From Oscillospiraceae bacterium (GTDB lineage Bacteria; Bacillota; Clostridia; Oscillospirales; Ruminococcaceae), in the NCBI GenBank assembly GCA_024404915.1, contig JAKSPJ010000018.1, positions 1 to 39,531 of the forward strand: a DNA stretch of 39,531 bases, in the 5' to 3' direction. This document shows, one piece after another, positions 8,353-17,401 of the stretch; the first letter of the stretch is position 1, and each line of letters begins with the position of its first letter. The notes beneath the pieces were generated by a model. That model was not told where the DNA came from, did not search any database, and saw only the letters and a program-made list of their open reading frames with translations. The position numbers and the translations under genes are program-made.

Positions 8353-9005
8353 ACTTCACCTTCTATATTCGATTCTTCAGACATGGCATAATAATCTTCT
8401 ATGGCAAAACGAATTTGCTGATAGGTATATCCACGACGTACCAGCGCAGCGATTACTTTATCCACTGCCCGTTTATCCTCCGGATCATACAGATACCTTG
8501 CATATTTTCTGGAGAGCAGTACCAGCAGATTTTCCGAAATCCGTTCCGGCTGATCGTATTCTGCCAAGGCATCTTCAATATCTTCCTGTGAGAGACCACG
8601 ATGCTGCATTTCATAGGCGGCTTTTTTTATGCCGAAGCGTTTATCCGCCACAAAATGCCGTGCCAGAGATTCCGCATATCGGGCATCGTTGACAAAGCCG
8701 TAACGCATCAGTTTTTCCAGTGTCTGCAGCACAATTTCTTCTTGTGCATCCTGAACAGCCATCAGCTTTTCATAAAGCTCCCGATAGGAATAAGCACGTT
8801 TTTCCAAAAGATACAGGGCATATTCATAGGAACGGTGTGCAAAGGCAAGGGCTTTCAGCTCTGCAATGCGTTCTGTTGTCAGATCATCGCCAATACACAG
8901 AAATTCTGATTGCACGATATCAGCGTGCAACCAGATTTTCTGTTCTGCTTCTAAGCGGATTTCAAAGAGTTTCCCTTTTGCAGGGTGTATGTCCAGAATT
9001 TTCAT
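8349..9005 (-). CDS. recX: Regulatory protein RecX
   Basis: A 218-residue, mostly helical, charged protein with the RecX three-helix repeats: AHRSYEYALYLLEKRAYSY, then YGFVNDARYAESLARHFV, then a C-terminal RRGYTYQQIRFAIED. RecX binds the RecA filament and limits its activity. It lies 8 bp after recA on the same strand, the standard recA-recX pairing, and overlaps rimO by 4 bp. The position confirms the assignment, since RecX is poorly conserved in sequence. Confidence 0.92.
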   Translation of the reverse strand: MKILDIHPAKGKLFEIRLEAEQKIWLHADIVQSEFLCIGDDLTTERIAELKALAFAHRSYEYALYLLEKRAYSYRELYEKLMAVQDAQEEIVLQTLEKLMRYGFVNDARYAESLARHFVADKRFGIKKAAYEMQHRGLSQEDIEDALAEYDQPERISENLLVLLSRKYARYLYDPEDKRAVDKVIAALVRRGYTYQQIRFAIEDYYAMSEESNIEGEV

Positions 9006-9013
9006 GAATTAGA

Positions 9014-10204
9014 TTACTCTTCCGGTGTGAATTCTTCAAAGCTGTCATCAGCAGCGGCATCATTGGCAGCGGCCAGCGCAGCACCGGTGTCTGCAATTGC
9101 CTGGGTTGCCTGCTCCTTGGCCAGTTTGACGGCAGCATCCTTCTTGTTCTTTTTGGAAACCAGCATCAGGCTTTCTTTCTGTGCCATGATTTTCTCCTCG
9201 ATTTCTTTTGCGAAATCGGGTTCACTTTCCAGAATATTTTTGACGGCATCTCTGCCCTGCCCCAGCTTTCTTTCGCCGTAGCTGAACCAGGAGCCGCTTT
9301 TGTGAATAATATCCAGGTCGGTGGCAAGGTCCAGAACCTCACCTGTACGGGAAATTCCCTTGCCGAACATCATATCAAATTCACATTCTTTGAAAGGCGG
9401 AGCCACCTTGTTTTTCACAATTTTGACTCTTGTGCGGTTGCCGATCAATTCTGCGCCGTCCTTAATGGCTTCGCCCTTGCGGACCTCCATACGGACGGAA
9501 GCATAGAATTTCAAAGCACGGCCGCCGGTGGTTGTCTCCGGATTTCCGTACATCACACCGATTTTCTCACGCACCTGGTTAATGAAAACAGCCACGCAGT
9601 TCGATTTGGAAATAACGGGAGTCAGTTTTCTCATTGCCTGGGACATGAGTCTTGCCAGCATACCCACATGAGAATCGCCCATTTCGCCTTCGATTTCTGC
9701 ACGGGTGGTCATTGCCGCCACAGAGTCGATAACCAGAACATCAATGGCACCGGAGCGAACCAGTGCTTCTGCAATTTCCAGAGCCTGCTCGCCGCTGTCC
9801 GGCTGAGAAACCAGCAGGTCGTCAATATTCACACCCAGCGCACTGGCATATACAGGATCCAGTGCATGCTCTACGTCAATAAAAGCCGCTTCACCGCCCT
9901 GTTTCTGGGCTTCTGCAATAATCTGAAGGGCGACTGTGGTTTTACCGGAGCTTTCCGGTCCGTAGATTTCGACAATTCTGCCTCTTGGAACGCCGCCGAT
10001 ACCCAATGCCATATCCAGGGAAAGGGAACCAGTGGAGATTGCCTGTACATTCTGTACATTGTTCTGACCAAGACGCATAACAGCGCCTGCGCCATACTGT
10101 TTTTCAATCTGTGCGATTGCGTTTTTCAGTGCCTTTTCACGGTCTTCCTTTGAAGTAGGAATCAGGAGACCGCTGCTCTTCTTTTTCAATTCTGCCTTTG
10201 CCAT
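9014..10204 (-). CDS. recA: Recombinase RecA
   Basis: A 396-residue DNA strand-exchange ATPase, first gene of the six-gene operon running down to 4102. Walker A is GPESSGKTT (82-90), Walker B is in [10 protein letters not shown], and the DNA-binding loop region and ALKFYASVR signature are intact. The N-terminus carries about a dozen extra residues ([12 protein letters not shown]) before the usual helix. The C-terminus ends in an Ala-rich then acidic tail ([11 protein letters not shown]); such acidic tails modulate DNA binding. SD AGAAAGGA precedes the ATG. The promoter region has an extended -10 box, but I found no LexA-type palindrome, so SOS control is unproven here. Confidence 0.98.
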   Translation of the reverse strand: MAKAELKKKSSGLLIPTSKEDREKALKNAIAQIEKQYGAGAVMRLGQNNVQNVQAISTGSLSLDMALGIGGVPRGRIVEIYGPESSGKTTVALQIIAEAQKQGGEAAFIDVEHALDPVYASALGVNIDDLLVSQPDSGEQALEIAEALVRSGAIDVLVIDSVAAMTTRAEIEGEMGDSHVGMLARLMSQAMRKLTPVISKSNCVAVFINQVREKIGVMYGNPETTTGGRALKFYASVRMEVRKGEAIKDGAELIGNRTRVKIVKNKVAPPFKECEFDMMFGKGISRTGEVLDLATDLDIIHKSGSWFSYGERKLGQGRDAVKNILESEPDFAKEIEEKIMAQKESLMLVSKKNKKDAAVKLAKEQATQAIADTGAALAAANDAAADDSFEEFTPEE

Positions 10205-10260
10205 ATATGTAATCCTTTCTTAGGTGATTTTTCGCTCCGCCTGTTCTGCGGTTCATGTAT

Positions 10261-10270
10261 ATTATAGCAT
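10261..10270 (-). promoter_or_regulatory. Extended -10 promoter of the recA operon
   Basis: On the minus strand the sequence TATGCTATAAT gives an extended -10 (TGC-TATAAT). There is no good -35 box at 16-18 bp, which fits a TGn-dependent promoter. A direct, not inverted, pair GAACCGCAGAAC follows in the leader. Confidence 0.55.
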
Positions 10271-10313
10271 ACCAGTTATTCAGAATTTATACATCTGAAA
10301 GAATTATCCCATA

Positions 10314-11135
10314 TCACTCCATGGAAAGATACATTTCCGGATGCTTTCTGCCGCAAATCACCCGTGTGATGCCATTCAGATCAGCAATCTGTTCCAGTTC
10401 TGCAAGGCCGTTTTCGGCCATGATCCCTGTGACATCCTCTGCCTGGAAAATGCCGATTTCAAAGCAAAGCATACCGTTCTGCTTCAGGGAAGGCACCCAG
10501 TTTTTCGTGATGCTGCGATAGAAATCCAGACCATCTTCACCGCCGTCCAGGGCCATTGCAGGTTCATACTGTACCTCCTGCTGCAGATGCAGCATATCAT
10601 TCGCCGTCAGATACGGCGGATTGCTGACAATCAGATCAAATCGGCCTTGCTGCCGTGGTGTTTCTGCTGCACAGACATCTGCCTCTATCATCTGAACGGG
10701 CAGATGATGATATGCGGCATTCCTTTTTGCATAGGCCAATGCTGCATTGCTTCGGTCGATACCGATGACCTCTGCATTGGGGAAATGCGCTTTCAGGGCA
10801 AGTGCAATGCATCCTGAACCGGTGCATAAATCTGCAATGCGCAGGGGGGCGCTTTCCGGAAACCGGGAGCAAATTGCATCCACCATTGTTTCCGTATCTG
10901 CACGGGGAATCAGAACACCGCTTCCCACAAACATTTTCATGCCGTAGAATTCCCAGGCCCCCAGCAGATACTGCAGCGGTTCATGTCTGGCACGCCGTTC
11001 TGCAATTTCTAAAGCCTGTTCTGCTGTTTCTGCATCTTCTGTAATCCACTTTGCTTCCAGTTCTGCATCCGGTATTTCACCGCCCTGGAGTATGGAAACG
11101 AGTTTCTCATATAATTGTGGCTGAAACTGTATCAT
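10314..11135 (-). CDS. prmC: Peptide chain release factor N5-glutamine methyltransferase
   Basis: A 273-residue SAM-dependent methyltransferase that methylates the GGQ glutamine of release factors 1 and 2. The N-terminal helical domain (1-75) is followed by GSGVLIPRADTE, SAM motif I DLCTGSGCIALAL (102-114), acidic GIDRSN (125-130), and the catalytic NPPY at 172-175. Length is typical. It is the last gene of the citrate synthase/two-component operon, 24 bp after the DUF1385 gene, an association seen in many Firmicutes. I saw no clear terminator between it and the recA promoter, so some read-through into recA is possible. Confidence 0.95.
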   Translation of the reverse strand: MIQFQPQLYEKLVSILQGGEIPDAELEAKWITEDAETAEQALEIAERRARHEPLQYLLGAWEFYGMKMFVGSGVLIPRADTETMVDAICSRFPESAPLRIADLCTGSGCIALALKAHFPNAEVIGIDRSNAALAYAKRNAAYHHLPVQMIEADVCAAETPRQQGRFDLIVSNPPYLTANDMLHLQQEVQYEPAMALDGGEDGLDFYRSITKNWVPSLKQNGMLCFEIGIFQAEDVTGIMAENGLAELEQIADLNGITRVICGRKHPEMYLSME

Positions 11136-11159
11136 AATATTAAAAGCTCCGTATTAGTA

Positions 11160-12386
11160 TTACCAGATATCATCTTCCAGATTTTCCGGAATACAGGGCT
11201 TCATTGCCGCAATGGCACATTCGATCTGTGAATCATCCGGTTCTTTGGTGGTAATGCGCTGCAGCCAGAGTCCCGGCGCAGACAGAATACGGGTAAAAGC
11301 GTTGTCATGCCGTCCTGCAATGCGGATGCATTCATAGCTGACACCCATGACCAGGGGCAGCATGACCAGGCTGAACAGCACACGGGGTACTACTTCCTTG
11401 TAGGGGTTAAAGCAGCCGAAGAAAATGCCGATGAGCAATACCAGAAAAATAAAGCTGGTACCGCAGCGTGGATGAAAACGTGTCTGCTTTTTGACGTTTT
11501 CCACTGTCAGGGGCAGTGCAGCCTCGAAGCAGGCAATGGTTTTGTGCTCTGCACCATGATATTCATAGGTGCGGCGGATGCTTTTGCCAAGGCCGGTTAC
11601 CCACATGTATGCGACAAATAATGCGATTTTGACCACACCTTCTGCAACGGATTTGATAATGGCATTATCTGTTACCGGCTTGATCAGGGATACAATCCAT
11701 CTGGGCAGATACAAAAACATGCCGAATGCAATACCGATGCCAAGTACCATGGAAATGACCATGACAATATTGAACAGGGTATCTCCAAGTTTTTCATCCA
11801 GCCATGCTTCCAGTTTGGATGGCTCTTCATAGTCGTAATGTTCAGAGGCCTTTTTCAGGTATTCCCAGCGGCTGCGGATGCTCTCCTCAGTCCATTCCTG
11901 GGGAGCAGCCTCCTCCTTCTTCTTATCGCCGCTGTGCTTTGCAGGGTCTGTCAGCCAGGCAGAGAACTTTTCAAACGCCTCTTCTTCCTGCAGCTTATCA
12001 ATATTTTCGTGCTTTTTCCATTTGCAGAAATCGTCTACCTCTTCGTCATACTGTTTTTCTGCGGCTTTCATCATACAGCGATAACCGTCTGTCATGGAAA
12101 GTACAAAATTGACACAGCCACGCAAAAGCGGAATGCGGTTATACCATTTCGGTACCACATGCTGTTTTCCTGTTTTGGGGTCTGTGGCCATATCAGAGGA
12201 AATTTCCCAGGTTTCCAGGTCAATTTCACCATTTGGCAGACGGCATGCCATTGCGCCTCGGAAGGCACCCTTCATCATGACACCCTCAATCAGTGCCTGA
12301 CCGCCGATTTTTGATTTATGTGCATACTCTGTTTTTGCAGCCATCTGTTCAGCCTGCAGCTGTTCATGTTCTGCCAATGTCAACAT
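11160..12386 (-). CDS. DUF1385 multipass membrane protein with a charged insertion
   Basis: A 408-residue protein with the DUF1385 signature KIGGQALIEGVMMKG (26-40) near the N-terminus and a C-terminal membrane half: segments near 204-236, 254-272, then EYHGAEHKTI, then a RFHPRCGTSF block and two further segments. The biochemical role of DUF1385 (YqhQ-like) proteins is unknown; it is usually beside prmC, as here. Residues about 110-196 form a strongly charged, soluble insertion that makes this copy longer than the roughly 300 residues I expect for the family. Start is uncertain: the ATG at 12386 directly abuts the AAAGG Shine-Dalgarno, too close for normal initiation, while the TTG at 12377 (codon 4) sits about 8 bp from it and may be the true start. 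Confidence 0.8.
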   Translation of the reverse strand: MLTLAEHEQLQAEQMAAKTEYAHKSKIGGQALIEGVMMKGAFRGAMACRLPNGEIDLETWEISSDMATDPKTGKQHVVPKWYNRIPLLRGCVNFVLSMTDGYRCMMKAAEKQYDEEVDDFCKWKKHENIDKLQEEEAFEKFSAWLTDPAKHSGDKKKEEAAPQEWTEESIRSRWEYLKKASEHYDYEEPSKLEAWLDEKLGDTLFNIVMVISMVLGIGIAFGMFLYLPRWIVSLIKPVTDNAIIKSVAEGVVKIALFVAYMWVTGLGKSIRRTYEYHGAEHKTIACFEAALPLTVENVKKQTRFHPRCGTSFIFLVLLIGIFFGCFNPYKEVVPRVLFSLVMLPLVMGVSYECIRIAGRHDNAFTRILSAPGLWLQRITTKEPDDSQIECAIAAMKPCIPENLEDDIW

Positions 12387-12396
12387 CCTTTCCGGG

Positions 12397-13842
12397 TTAT
12401 GAATTCTCCTGCTGCACTGCGTTTTTTGCAGGAATGGTTATGGTGACAGTTGTTCCAACATTTTCCTTGCTGGCAATATCCAGTGTGCCCTTATGCATTT
12501 TCACAATTTCATCTGCAACAGCCAGACCGATGCCGGAACCTCGTCTTGTGTGGTTCGGCTTATAGAATTTAATTTTCACCTTGCTCAGGTCTTCTTCCTT
12601 GATGCCGCAGCCGCTGTCCTGTACGATAATACGGACAGCATTGTTGTCATTCACGGCTTTTGCGGTGATATGCACCACATCTCCCTGATCGGAGTATTTG
12701 ATTGCGTTGTCAATAATGTTGATAAACACCTGACGAATACGGTTTTTGTCGCCGAAAACGAAGGGAAGCATTTCAGGCTCCTCATAAAGCACGTGAATAC
12801 GCTCTTTTTTTGCACGCTCCATATAAATGAGAACCGCATCTCCCAGTTCTGCGAGAATATCCATGGTGTCCATATGCAAAGAAAAATGGCCGCTCTGCAT
12901 CCGGGAAAAATCCAGAAGTTCCTCTACCATTGCGGAAAGTCGTTCTGTTTCACCGACAATAATATGCAGACCTTTTTTCATAATAGCGGGGTCAATTTCC
13001 GCAGAGGTATCCTCCGCCACATTATTCAGCGTTTCAGCCCAGCCCTTAATGGCGGTAAGGGGTGTGCGCAGTTCGTGGGAAACGGAGCTGATAAATTCAT
13101 TCTTCATGGCATCAGCGGTGGATAGTTCATCCGCCATATGGTTGATGCCTGCACAGAGTTCACCGATTTCGTCTTCACTTTCCTGATTGATACGGGCAGA
13201 GAAGTCACCCTGTGCGAATTTTTCCGTATTGGCATTGATTTCACGAATCGGGCGAAGAATGGAGCCGACGAAGTACAAATCAGAAACGCCAAGCAGAACC
13301 AGAACTGCAATGGCAACCAGGGTTACTCCCAGGACAAATTGTGAAATGGTGCGGTCAATGGATTCCAGCGAGGTTACGACACGGATTGCGCTGTATTCCT
13401 CACTGATATCGGTAATCGGATAGCACACCGCCATAATGCGTTCCCCGTTTTCCGTGTGCCCTGTACTGGTTTCATAGGGCTGATCAGAACGCATTGCGGC
13501 ATCATAATCCGGCATATTGATGGCATAATCCGGGGAAAAACCGGAGGATGTCAGTACAATCATGCCGTCATAGTCAATGGCCATCAGTTCCATTTTGTCC
13601 TTATCAGAAAAGGTTTCCAGTGTATTGCGGATTTCAGCATTCAGATTTTTGCCGGCATCTGTAGAGTAACGTGTCAGAACGCCGTTGACGGCATTTATTT
13701 TGGAAATCAGGTACTGCTGTGCAGAGTTATAGAAATAGCTTTGCACAGCAAAAATCAAAGCCAGTTCAATCAGAAACAGAATCAGAATAATGACACCCAG
13801 GTTGTTGGTTATCCAGCGGCGGGTGATGCTTTTTTTTGCCAT
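12397..13842 (-). CDS. Sensor histidine kinase, WalK/PhoR-like
   Basis: A 481-residue membrane sensor kinase. Transmembrane segment 1 is about 14-36, an extracellular sensor region covers about 37-165, segment 2 is about 168-194, and a HAMP linker (RPIREINANTEKFAQGDFS) follows. HisKA has the phosphoacceptor His256 in SSVSHELRTPLTAIKGW. The HATPase domain shows the N box NIIDNAIKYS, G1 DSGCGI and G2 GSGIGLAVAD. It lacks the cytoplasmic PAS domain of classical WalK. It lies 14 bp after its partner response regulator and is translated from the same transcript. The signal is unknown. The flanking lipoprotein may be an accessory sensor part, which is inference. Confidence 0.92.
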   Translation of the reverse strand: MAKKSITRRWITNNLGVIILILFLIELALIFAVQSYFYNSAQQYLISKINAVNGVLTRYSTDAGKNLNAEIRNTLETFSDKDKMELMAIDYDGMIVLTSSGFSPDYAINMPDYDAAMRSDQPYETSTGHTENGERIMAVCYPITDISEEYSAIRVVTSLESIDRTISQFVLGVTLVAIAVLVLLGVSDLYFVGSILRPIREINANTEKFAQGDFSARINQESEDEIGELCAGINHMADELSTADAMKNEFISSVSHELRTPLTAIKGWAETLNNVAEDTSAEIDPAIMKKGLHIIVGETERLSAMVEELLDFSRMQSGHFSLHMDTMDILAELGDAVLIYMERAKKERIHVLYEEPEMLPFVFGDKNRIRQVFINIIDNAIKYSDQGDVVHITAKAVNDNNAVRIIVQDSGCGIKEEDLSKVKIKFYKPNHTRRGSGIGLAVADEIVKMHKGTLDIASKENVGTTVTITIPAKNAVQQENS

Positions 13843-13856
13843 CTGTATTCTGTGCC

Positions 13857-14570
13857 TCAGCGATGTGCTTCAGGGCCGTCCTGCCAGATATATCCATAGC
13901 CCCAGCGGGTGGTAATAAACTGCGGATTGGAAGGATCGTCCTCGATTTTCATGCGCAGGCGGCGGATGTTGACATCCACGATTTTGTTGTCGCCGTAGTA
14001 ATTGTCACTCCAGACATTTGCCAGAATGCTGGCACGGTCCAGAAGGGTATTCTTATTCTTGATGAAATAGGACATGATTTTGTATTCCACATCTGTCAGT
14101 TCAATGGGTACGCCGTTTTTGGTGACGGTACGGCTACTGTGGTTAATAGAGAATGGCCCGGATTCCAGAATGCGTACCTCATTGGTGGCCGTAGAATTGA
14201 TAATGACACGGCGGTACAGTGCTTCCACACGCACTGTCAGGTCAAAGGAGGAAAAGGGCTTTGTGATATAGTCATCCACTTCACTCATATATGCGGCAGC
14301 CTTGTCCATTTCCTGGGATTTGGCTGTCAGCATGATAATGCCAAGGGTTTTGGATTTTTCACGCAGACGCTTCAGCACGGTGAGACCATCAATGCCCGGC
14401 AGCATGATATCCAGCAGGGCAATATCAAAATTGCCGTTTGCCTCATCAAAAGCTTTCAGTGCATCTTCACCGTTGCTTACATCTACAACATCATATCTTT
14501 CACGCTTCAGATTAAAGACAATGACTTCACGGATATTATCTTCATCTTCACAAACGAGTACACGTTTCAT
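13857..14570 (-). CDS. OmpR/PhoB-family response regulator
   Basis: A 237-residue two-domain regulator. The receiver has the acidic pair E8/D9-E10 in CEDED, phosphoacceptor Asp54 in LLDIMLPGIDG, Thr81 in MLTAK and Lys103 in DDYITKPF. The C-terminal winged-helix DNA-binding domain ends in VDVNIRRLRMKIEDDPSNPQ, then RWGYGYIW, as in PhoB/WalR-type proteins. It is the partner of the adjacent histidine kinase (RR first, HK second). Targets cannot be deduced from sequence. It lies 19 bp after the lipoprotein gene in the citrate synthase operon. Confidence 0.95.
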   Translation of the reverse strand: MKRVLVCEDEDNIREVIVFNLKRERYDVVDVSNGEDALKAFDEANGNFDIALLDIMLPGIDGLTVLKRLREKSKTLGIIMLTAKSQEMDKAAAYMSEVDDYITKPFSSFDLTVRVEALYRRVIINSTATNEVRILESGPFSINHSSRTVTKNGVPIELTDVEYKIMSYFIKNKNTLLDRASILANVWSDNYYGDNKIVDVNIRRLRMKIEDDPSNPQFITTRWGYGYIWQDGPEAHR

Positions 14571-14589
14571 ATGATTGACCCTCCCGTTT

Positions 14590-15933
14590 TTAGAGAAATT
14601 TCAAGGATGTCAGCAATTCGCTGTCAGTGATTGCAAGAGAATTGCCGTGAGAAAAGGTTTTTCCGAGATAGTAATTGCTGCCATTCTGACGCAGCAGGGT
14701 ATAGCCCTCATCCTGCATCATTTCCAGTGTGGCAGCATCATTTGTCACACTCAGCCGCAGCAGCGGATTCAGCAGCACTGCAGTGCCGTCATCCATTGAG
14801 ACCCTTGTGTCAAATTCGTAGAATACAATTTCGTCATCCTCCTGTACTGCGGTGACGCAGCGTTCCCACCGCTTCGGCATAACAAAAATATAGCCGTTCT
14901 GAGTGGAATAGTAGGAAGAATATTTCCGCATCAGCAGATTGTTGCGGCAGACATACCAGTTTGTCATAATGAGCGGCAGTGCCTCTCCTGCATTGGTATG
15001 GCCGTAGAATGAGGAATTCACCGGGATTTCCACTTCTGCATCCTGGTCGATGTCCATGGTCTGGAATCCGCCCGGGCGTGCCGTATTCGGAAAGCGGTCC
15101 GCACTGTCGGAGTATACCATATGCAGCAGATTGTCGTGGTAATTGAGAACCAGAGTCTGAACAGATGTGGCACCGGTGATGCCGTCTAAGTAGAAAATCG
15201 GGACGGAAGCACCGCCCTGTTCATCGGGCAGCGTGCCGTAAATCACCCTGGAAATGTCCGTAAAGATTTCCGGCAGATTCAGCAGCGACTGCAGATAGAT
15301 GCCCTCTTCGTTCAGCTCATAGACGGAGGCCTCGGCAGGTGCGGAGGTCTGTGCAGCAGATGCAGCGAAAATCTCAGTGGTTCCGTTCTGGTCCAGATCC
15401 TGCAGCGACAGGATGGAATAGGGAATGGACAGTGAGGCATTCAGTGTGCCGTCTTCATAGTGGAAGACTTCTGCGGCATGGTTGGCACCGTCTACCATGC
15501 TGTACTGTACAATCAGGTTCATTCTTGGATTGGTGCCCAGCTTCGTAATATCCACACGCTCAATTTCAGCACCGGCAGCGGGATATTCCGTGACAGCACG
15601 CCACTGGCCTTCCTTTTTGTCCAGCATACAGATGCGGAGCGGATTTTCATTTTCCGATGCACGGCCCGCTTCATAGAAGACGATGGCTTCCGTGGAGCCG
15701 TCATTGTCCAGGTCAGCAACAGTAAAGGCAGAGAGCCTGTCTCCGGATTTCGGGTATTTCAGACGAATCTGGGAACCTGCTGCATTCTGCAGTGCCTGAT
15801 AAATCTGCTCCTGTTCCATGGTCAGACGGGGCGGTGTCAGCATTGCATCCACACCGTTGGTGAAATCACAGGAGGGAAGCTGCATCGTCAGCAAAGAAAG
15901 CACTGCACAGAATGACAATACTTTGACTGTCAT
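14590..15933 (-). CDS. Lipoprotein with FG-GAP/VCBS-like Asp-rich repeats
   Basis: A 447-residue exported lipoprotein. A hydrophobic signal peptide ends in the lipobox L19-P-S-C22, so the mature protein should be lipid-anchored outside the membrane. At least three D-x-D-x-[DN]-x-x-x-E loops are visible: DLDNDGSTEAIV, DLDQNGTTEIF and DIDQDAEVEIPV. They resemble the calcium-binding loops of FG-GAP/VCBS beta-propeller blades. The ATG overlaps the citrate synthase stop by 4 bp and the response regulator follows after 19 bp, so it is cotranscribed with a two-component system. I do not recognise a named family. A role as extracytoplasmic partner of the kinase is possible but inferred only from position. 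Confidence 0.75.
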   Translation of the reverse strand: MTVKVLSFCAVLSLLTMQLPSCDFTNGVDAMLTPPRLTMEQEQIYQALQNAAGSQIRLKYPKSGDRLSAFTVADLDNDGSTEAIVFYEAGRASENENPLRICMLDKKEGQWRAVTEYPAAGAEIERVDITKLGTNPRMNLIVQYSMVDGANHAAEVFHYEDGTLNASLSIPYSILSLQDLDQNGTTEIFAASAAQTSAPAEASVYELNEEGIYLQSLLNLPEIFTDISRVIYGTLPDEQGGASVPIFYLDGITGATSVQTLVLNYHDNLLHMVYSDSADRFPNTARPGGFQTMDIDQDAEVEIPVNSSFYGHTNAGEALPLIMTNWYVCRNNLLMRKYSSYYSTQNGYIFVMPKRWERCVTAVQEDDEIVFYEFDTRVSMDDGTAVLLNPLLRLSVTNDAATLEMMQDEGYTLLRQNGSNYYLGKTFSHGNSLAITDSELLTSLKFL

Positions 15934-17285
15934 GCTCTTTCATCCAGTGGGATATAAGGAATGGTTTTGGAAATGGACTTGTATGCAGGACGGATGATTC
16001 TGCCGCCGGTGAGCACTTCCTCGATGCGGTGTGCAGACCAGCCTGCGATTCTGGAAACAGCAAACATCGGTGTCAGCAGTTCAGAGGGAATGCCCAGCAT
16101 ACGATATACCAGACCGGAATACAAATCCACATTTGCACAGATATGCTTTGCAGCGGCATGTGCAGATTTTTCTGCTACCAGCTCCGGTGTCAGGCGCTCG
16201 ATTGTATCCAGCAGACGGAAATCGCTTTCAATTTCCTGACCTTTTGCCAGAGCGAATGCTCTTTCCTTCAGCAGCACTGCCCGGGGGTCGGAAAGGGTAT
16301 AGACTGCATGTCCCATACCGTAGACCAGACCTGCGCCGTCGCCCTCTTCCTTTTTCAGTACCTTGCGGAGATAATCCGCCACTTCGCCGTCATTTTCCGG
16401 ATTTTTCACCTTGTTTTTCAGGTTGTCCAGCTGTTCCATAACTTTAATATTGGCACCGCCGTGACGGAAGCCCTTCAGTGCGCCGATGGAAGCGGAATAA
16501 GCAGAATAGGGATCTGTGCCGGAGGAAGTCAGCACACGGCAGGCAAATGCGGAGTTGTTTCCGCCGCCGTGTTCTGCGTGAAGCATCATGCAGATATCCA
16601 GCAAATGGGCCTCATCCATTGTATACTGACGATCCAGACGCAGCAGGGAAAGAATGGTCTGGGCGTTGGTTTCGTTTTCACGCAGAGGGTGCATAATCAG
16701 GCTTTCGTTGTCAAAATGCTGACGCTTTACCTGATAAGCCGCAGACATAATCACCGGCAGACGTGCAATCATGGAAACAGCAATCCGGACCTCATTTTCC
16801 AGTGTGCGCTCTTCACACAAATCGTCATAGGAATACAGTGCAAGCACTGCACGGGCCATCTTGTTCATAATGTTGTGGGAAGGCGCCTTGGCAATCATGT
16901 CGATGACAAAGCCGTCAGGCAGATTGCGAAGCTGTGCGGTCAGACGGCAGAACTGTTCCAGTTCAGCCGTGTTCGGAAGCTGTCCGAACAACAGGAGATA
17001 AGCTGTTTCTTCATAGCCGAAACGGTTTTCCGCTTCCACAGCATGTACCAGATCGGTAATCTGATATCCACGGTAGACAAGTTCGCCGGGAATCGGTTCA
17101 ATTTCGCCTTCGTTAATCATGTAGCCGTGTACGTTGCAGACTTTTGTGATGCCTGCCACTACACCGGTACCGTCTGAGCGGCGCAGGCCTCGATTGACCT
17201 GGTGCTTCTGATAAAGTGCCGGGTCAATGGGGGAAGAAGCTCTTAAACTATTACATAAACGTGTGATATATGCATCTTGAGACAT
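15930..17285 (-). CDS. Citrate synthase (copy 1)
   Basis: A 451-residue citrate/2-methylcitrate synthase family enzyme that would condense acetyl-CoA with oxaloacetate, here most likely to feed glutamate synthesis in an anaerobe. Active-site regions are present: MLHAEHGGGNNS, KGFRHGGANIK and the signature YGMGHAVYTLSDPRA with the catalytic His, followed by the C-terminal YSGLVYRMLGIP and SRIAGWSAHR. Start: the ATG at 17285 has SD AGAAAGGA. An upstream in-frame ATG at 17369 lies at or before the predicted transcription start (about 17366) and is rejected. It heads the six-gene operon ending in prmC. A paralogue lies at 20937. Confidence 0.93.
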   Translation of the reverse strand: MSQDAYITRLCNSLRASSPIDPALYQKHQVNRGLRRSDGTGVVAGITKVCNVHGYMINEGEIEPIPGELVYRGYQITDLVHAVEAENRFGYEETAYLLLFGQLPNTAELEQFCRLTAQLRNLPDGFVIDMIAKAPSHNIMNKMARAVLALYSYDDLCEERTLENEVRIAVSMIARLPVIMSAAYQVKRQHFDNESLIMHPLRENETNAQTILSLLRLDRQYTMDEAHLLDICMMLHAEHGGGNNSAFACRVLTSSGTDPYSAYSASIGALKGFRHGGANIKVMEQLDNLKNKVKNPENDGEVADYLRKVLKKEEGDGAGLVYGMGHAVYTLSDPRAVLLKERAFALAKGQEIESDFRLLDTIERLTPELVAEKSAHAAAKHICANVDLYSGLVYRMLGIPSELLTPMFAVSRIAGWSAHRIEEVLTGGRIIRPAYKSISKTIPYIPLDERA

Positions 17286-17372
17286 AAGAAAAATCCTTTC
17301 TGTTGCAATGGGTACATCCGGGCAGTATCTATAGTCAGCCCGAATCGGATACATTAATATATACGCCATTAT

Positions 17373-17401
17373 ATTATACCTCTTTTTTCAGCAGATGTCA
17401 A
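17373..17401 (-). promoter_or_regulatory. Promoter of the citrate synthase/two-component operon
   Basis: On the minus strand a perfect TTGACA (17401-17396) and perfect TATAAT (17378-17373) are spaced by 17 bp. Start near 17366 leaves an 80-nt leader before the ATG at 17285. Confidence 0.85.

Noticed and set aside
10205..10260. LexA/SOS box in the recA leader
   Set aside because: The GAAC motifs in GAACCGCAGAAC are in direct, not inverted, orientation, so they do not form the GAAC-N4-GTTC palindrome of Gram-positive LexA sites.
16029..17177. 382-codon open frame antisense to citrate synthase copy 1
   Set aside because: Shadow frame of a recognised enzyme gene with no independent evidence.
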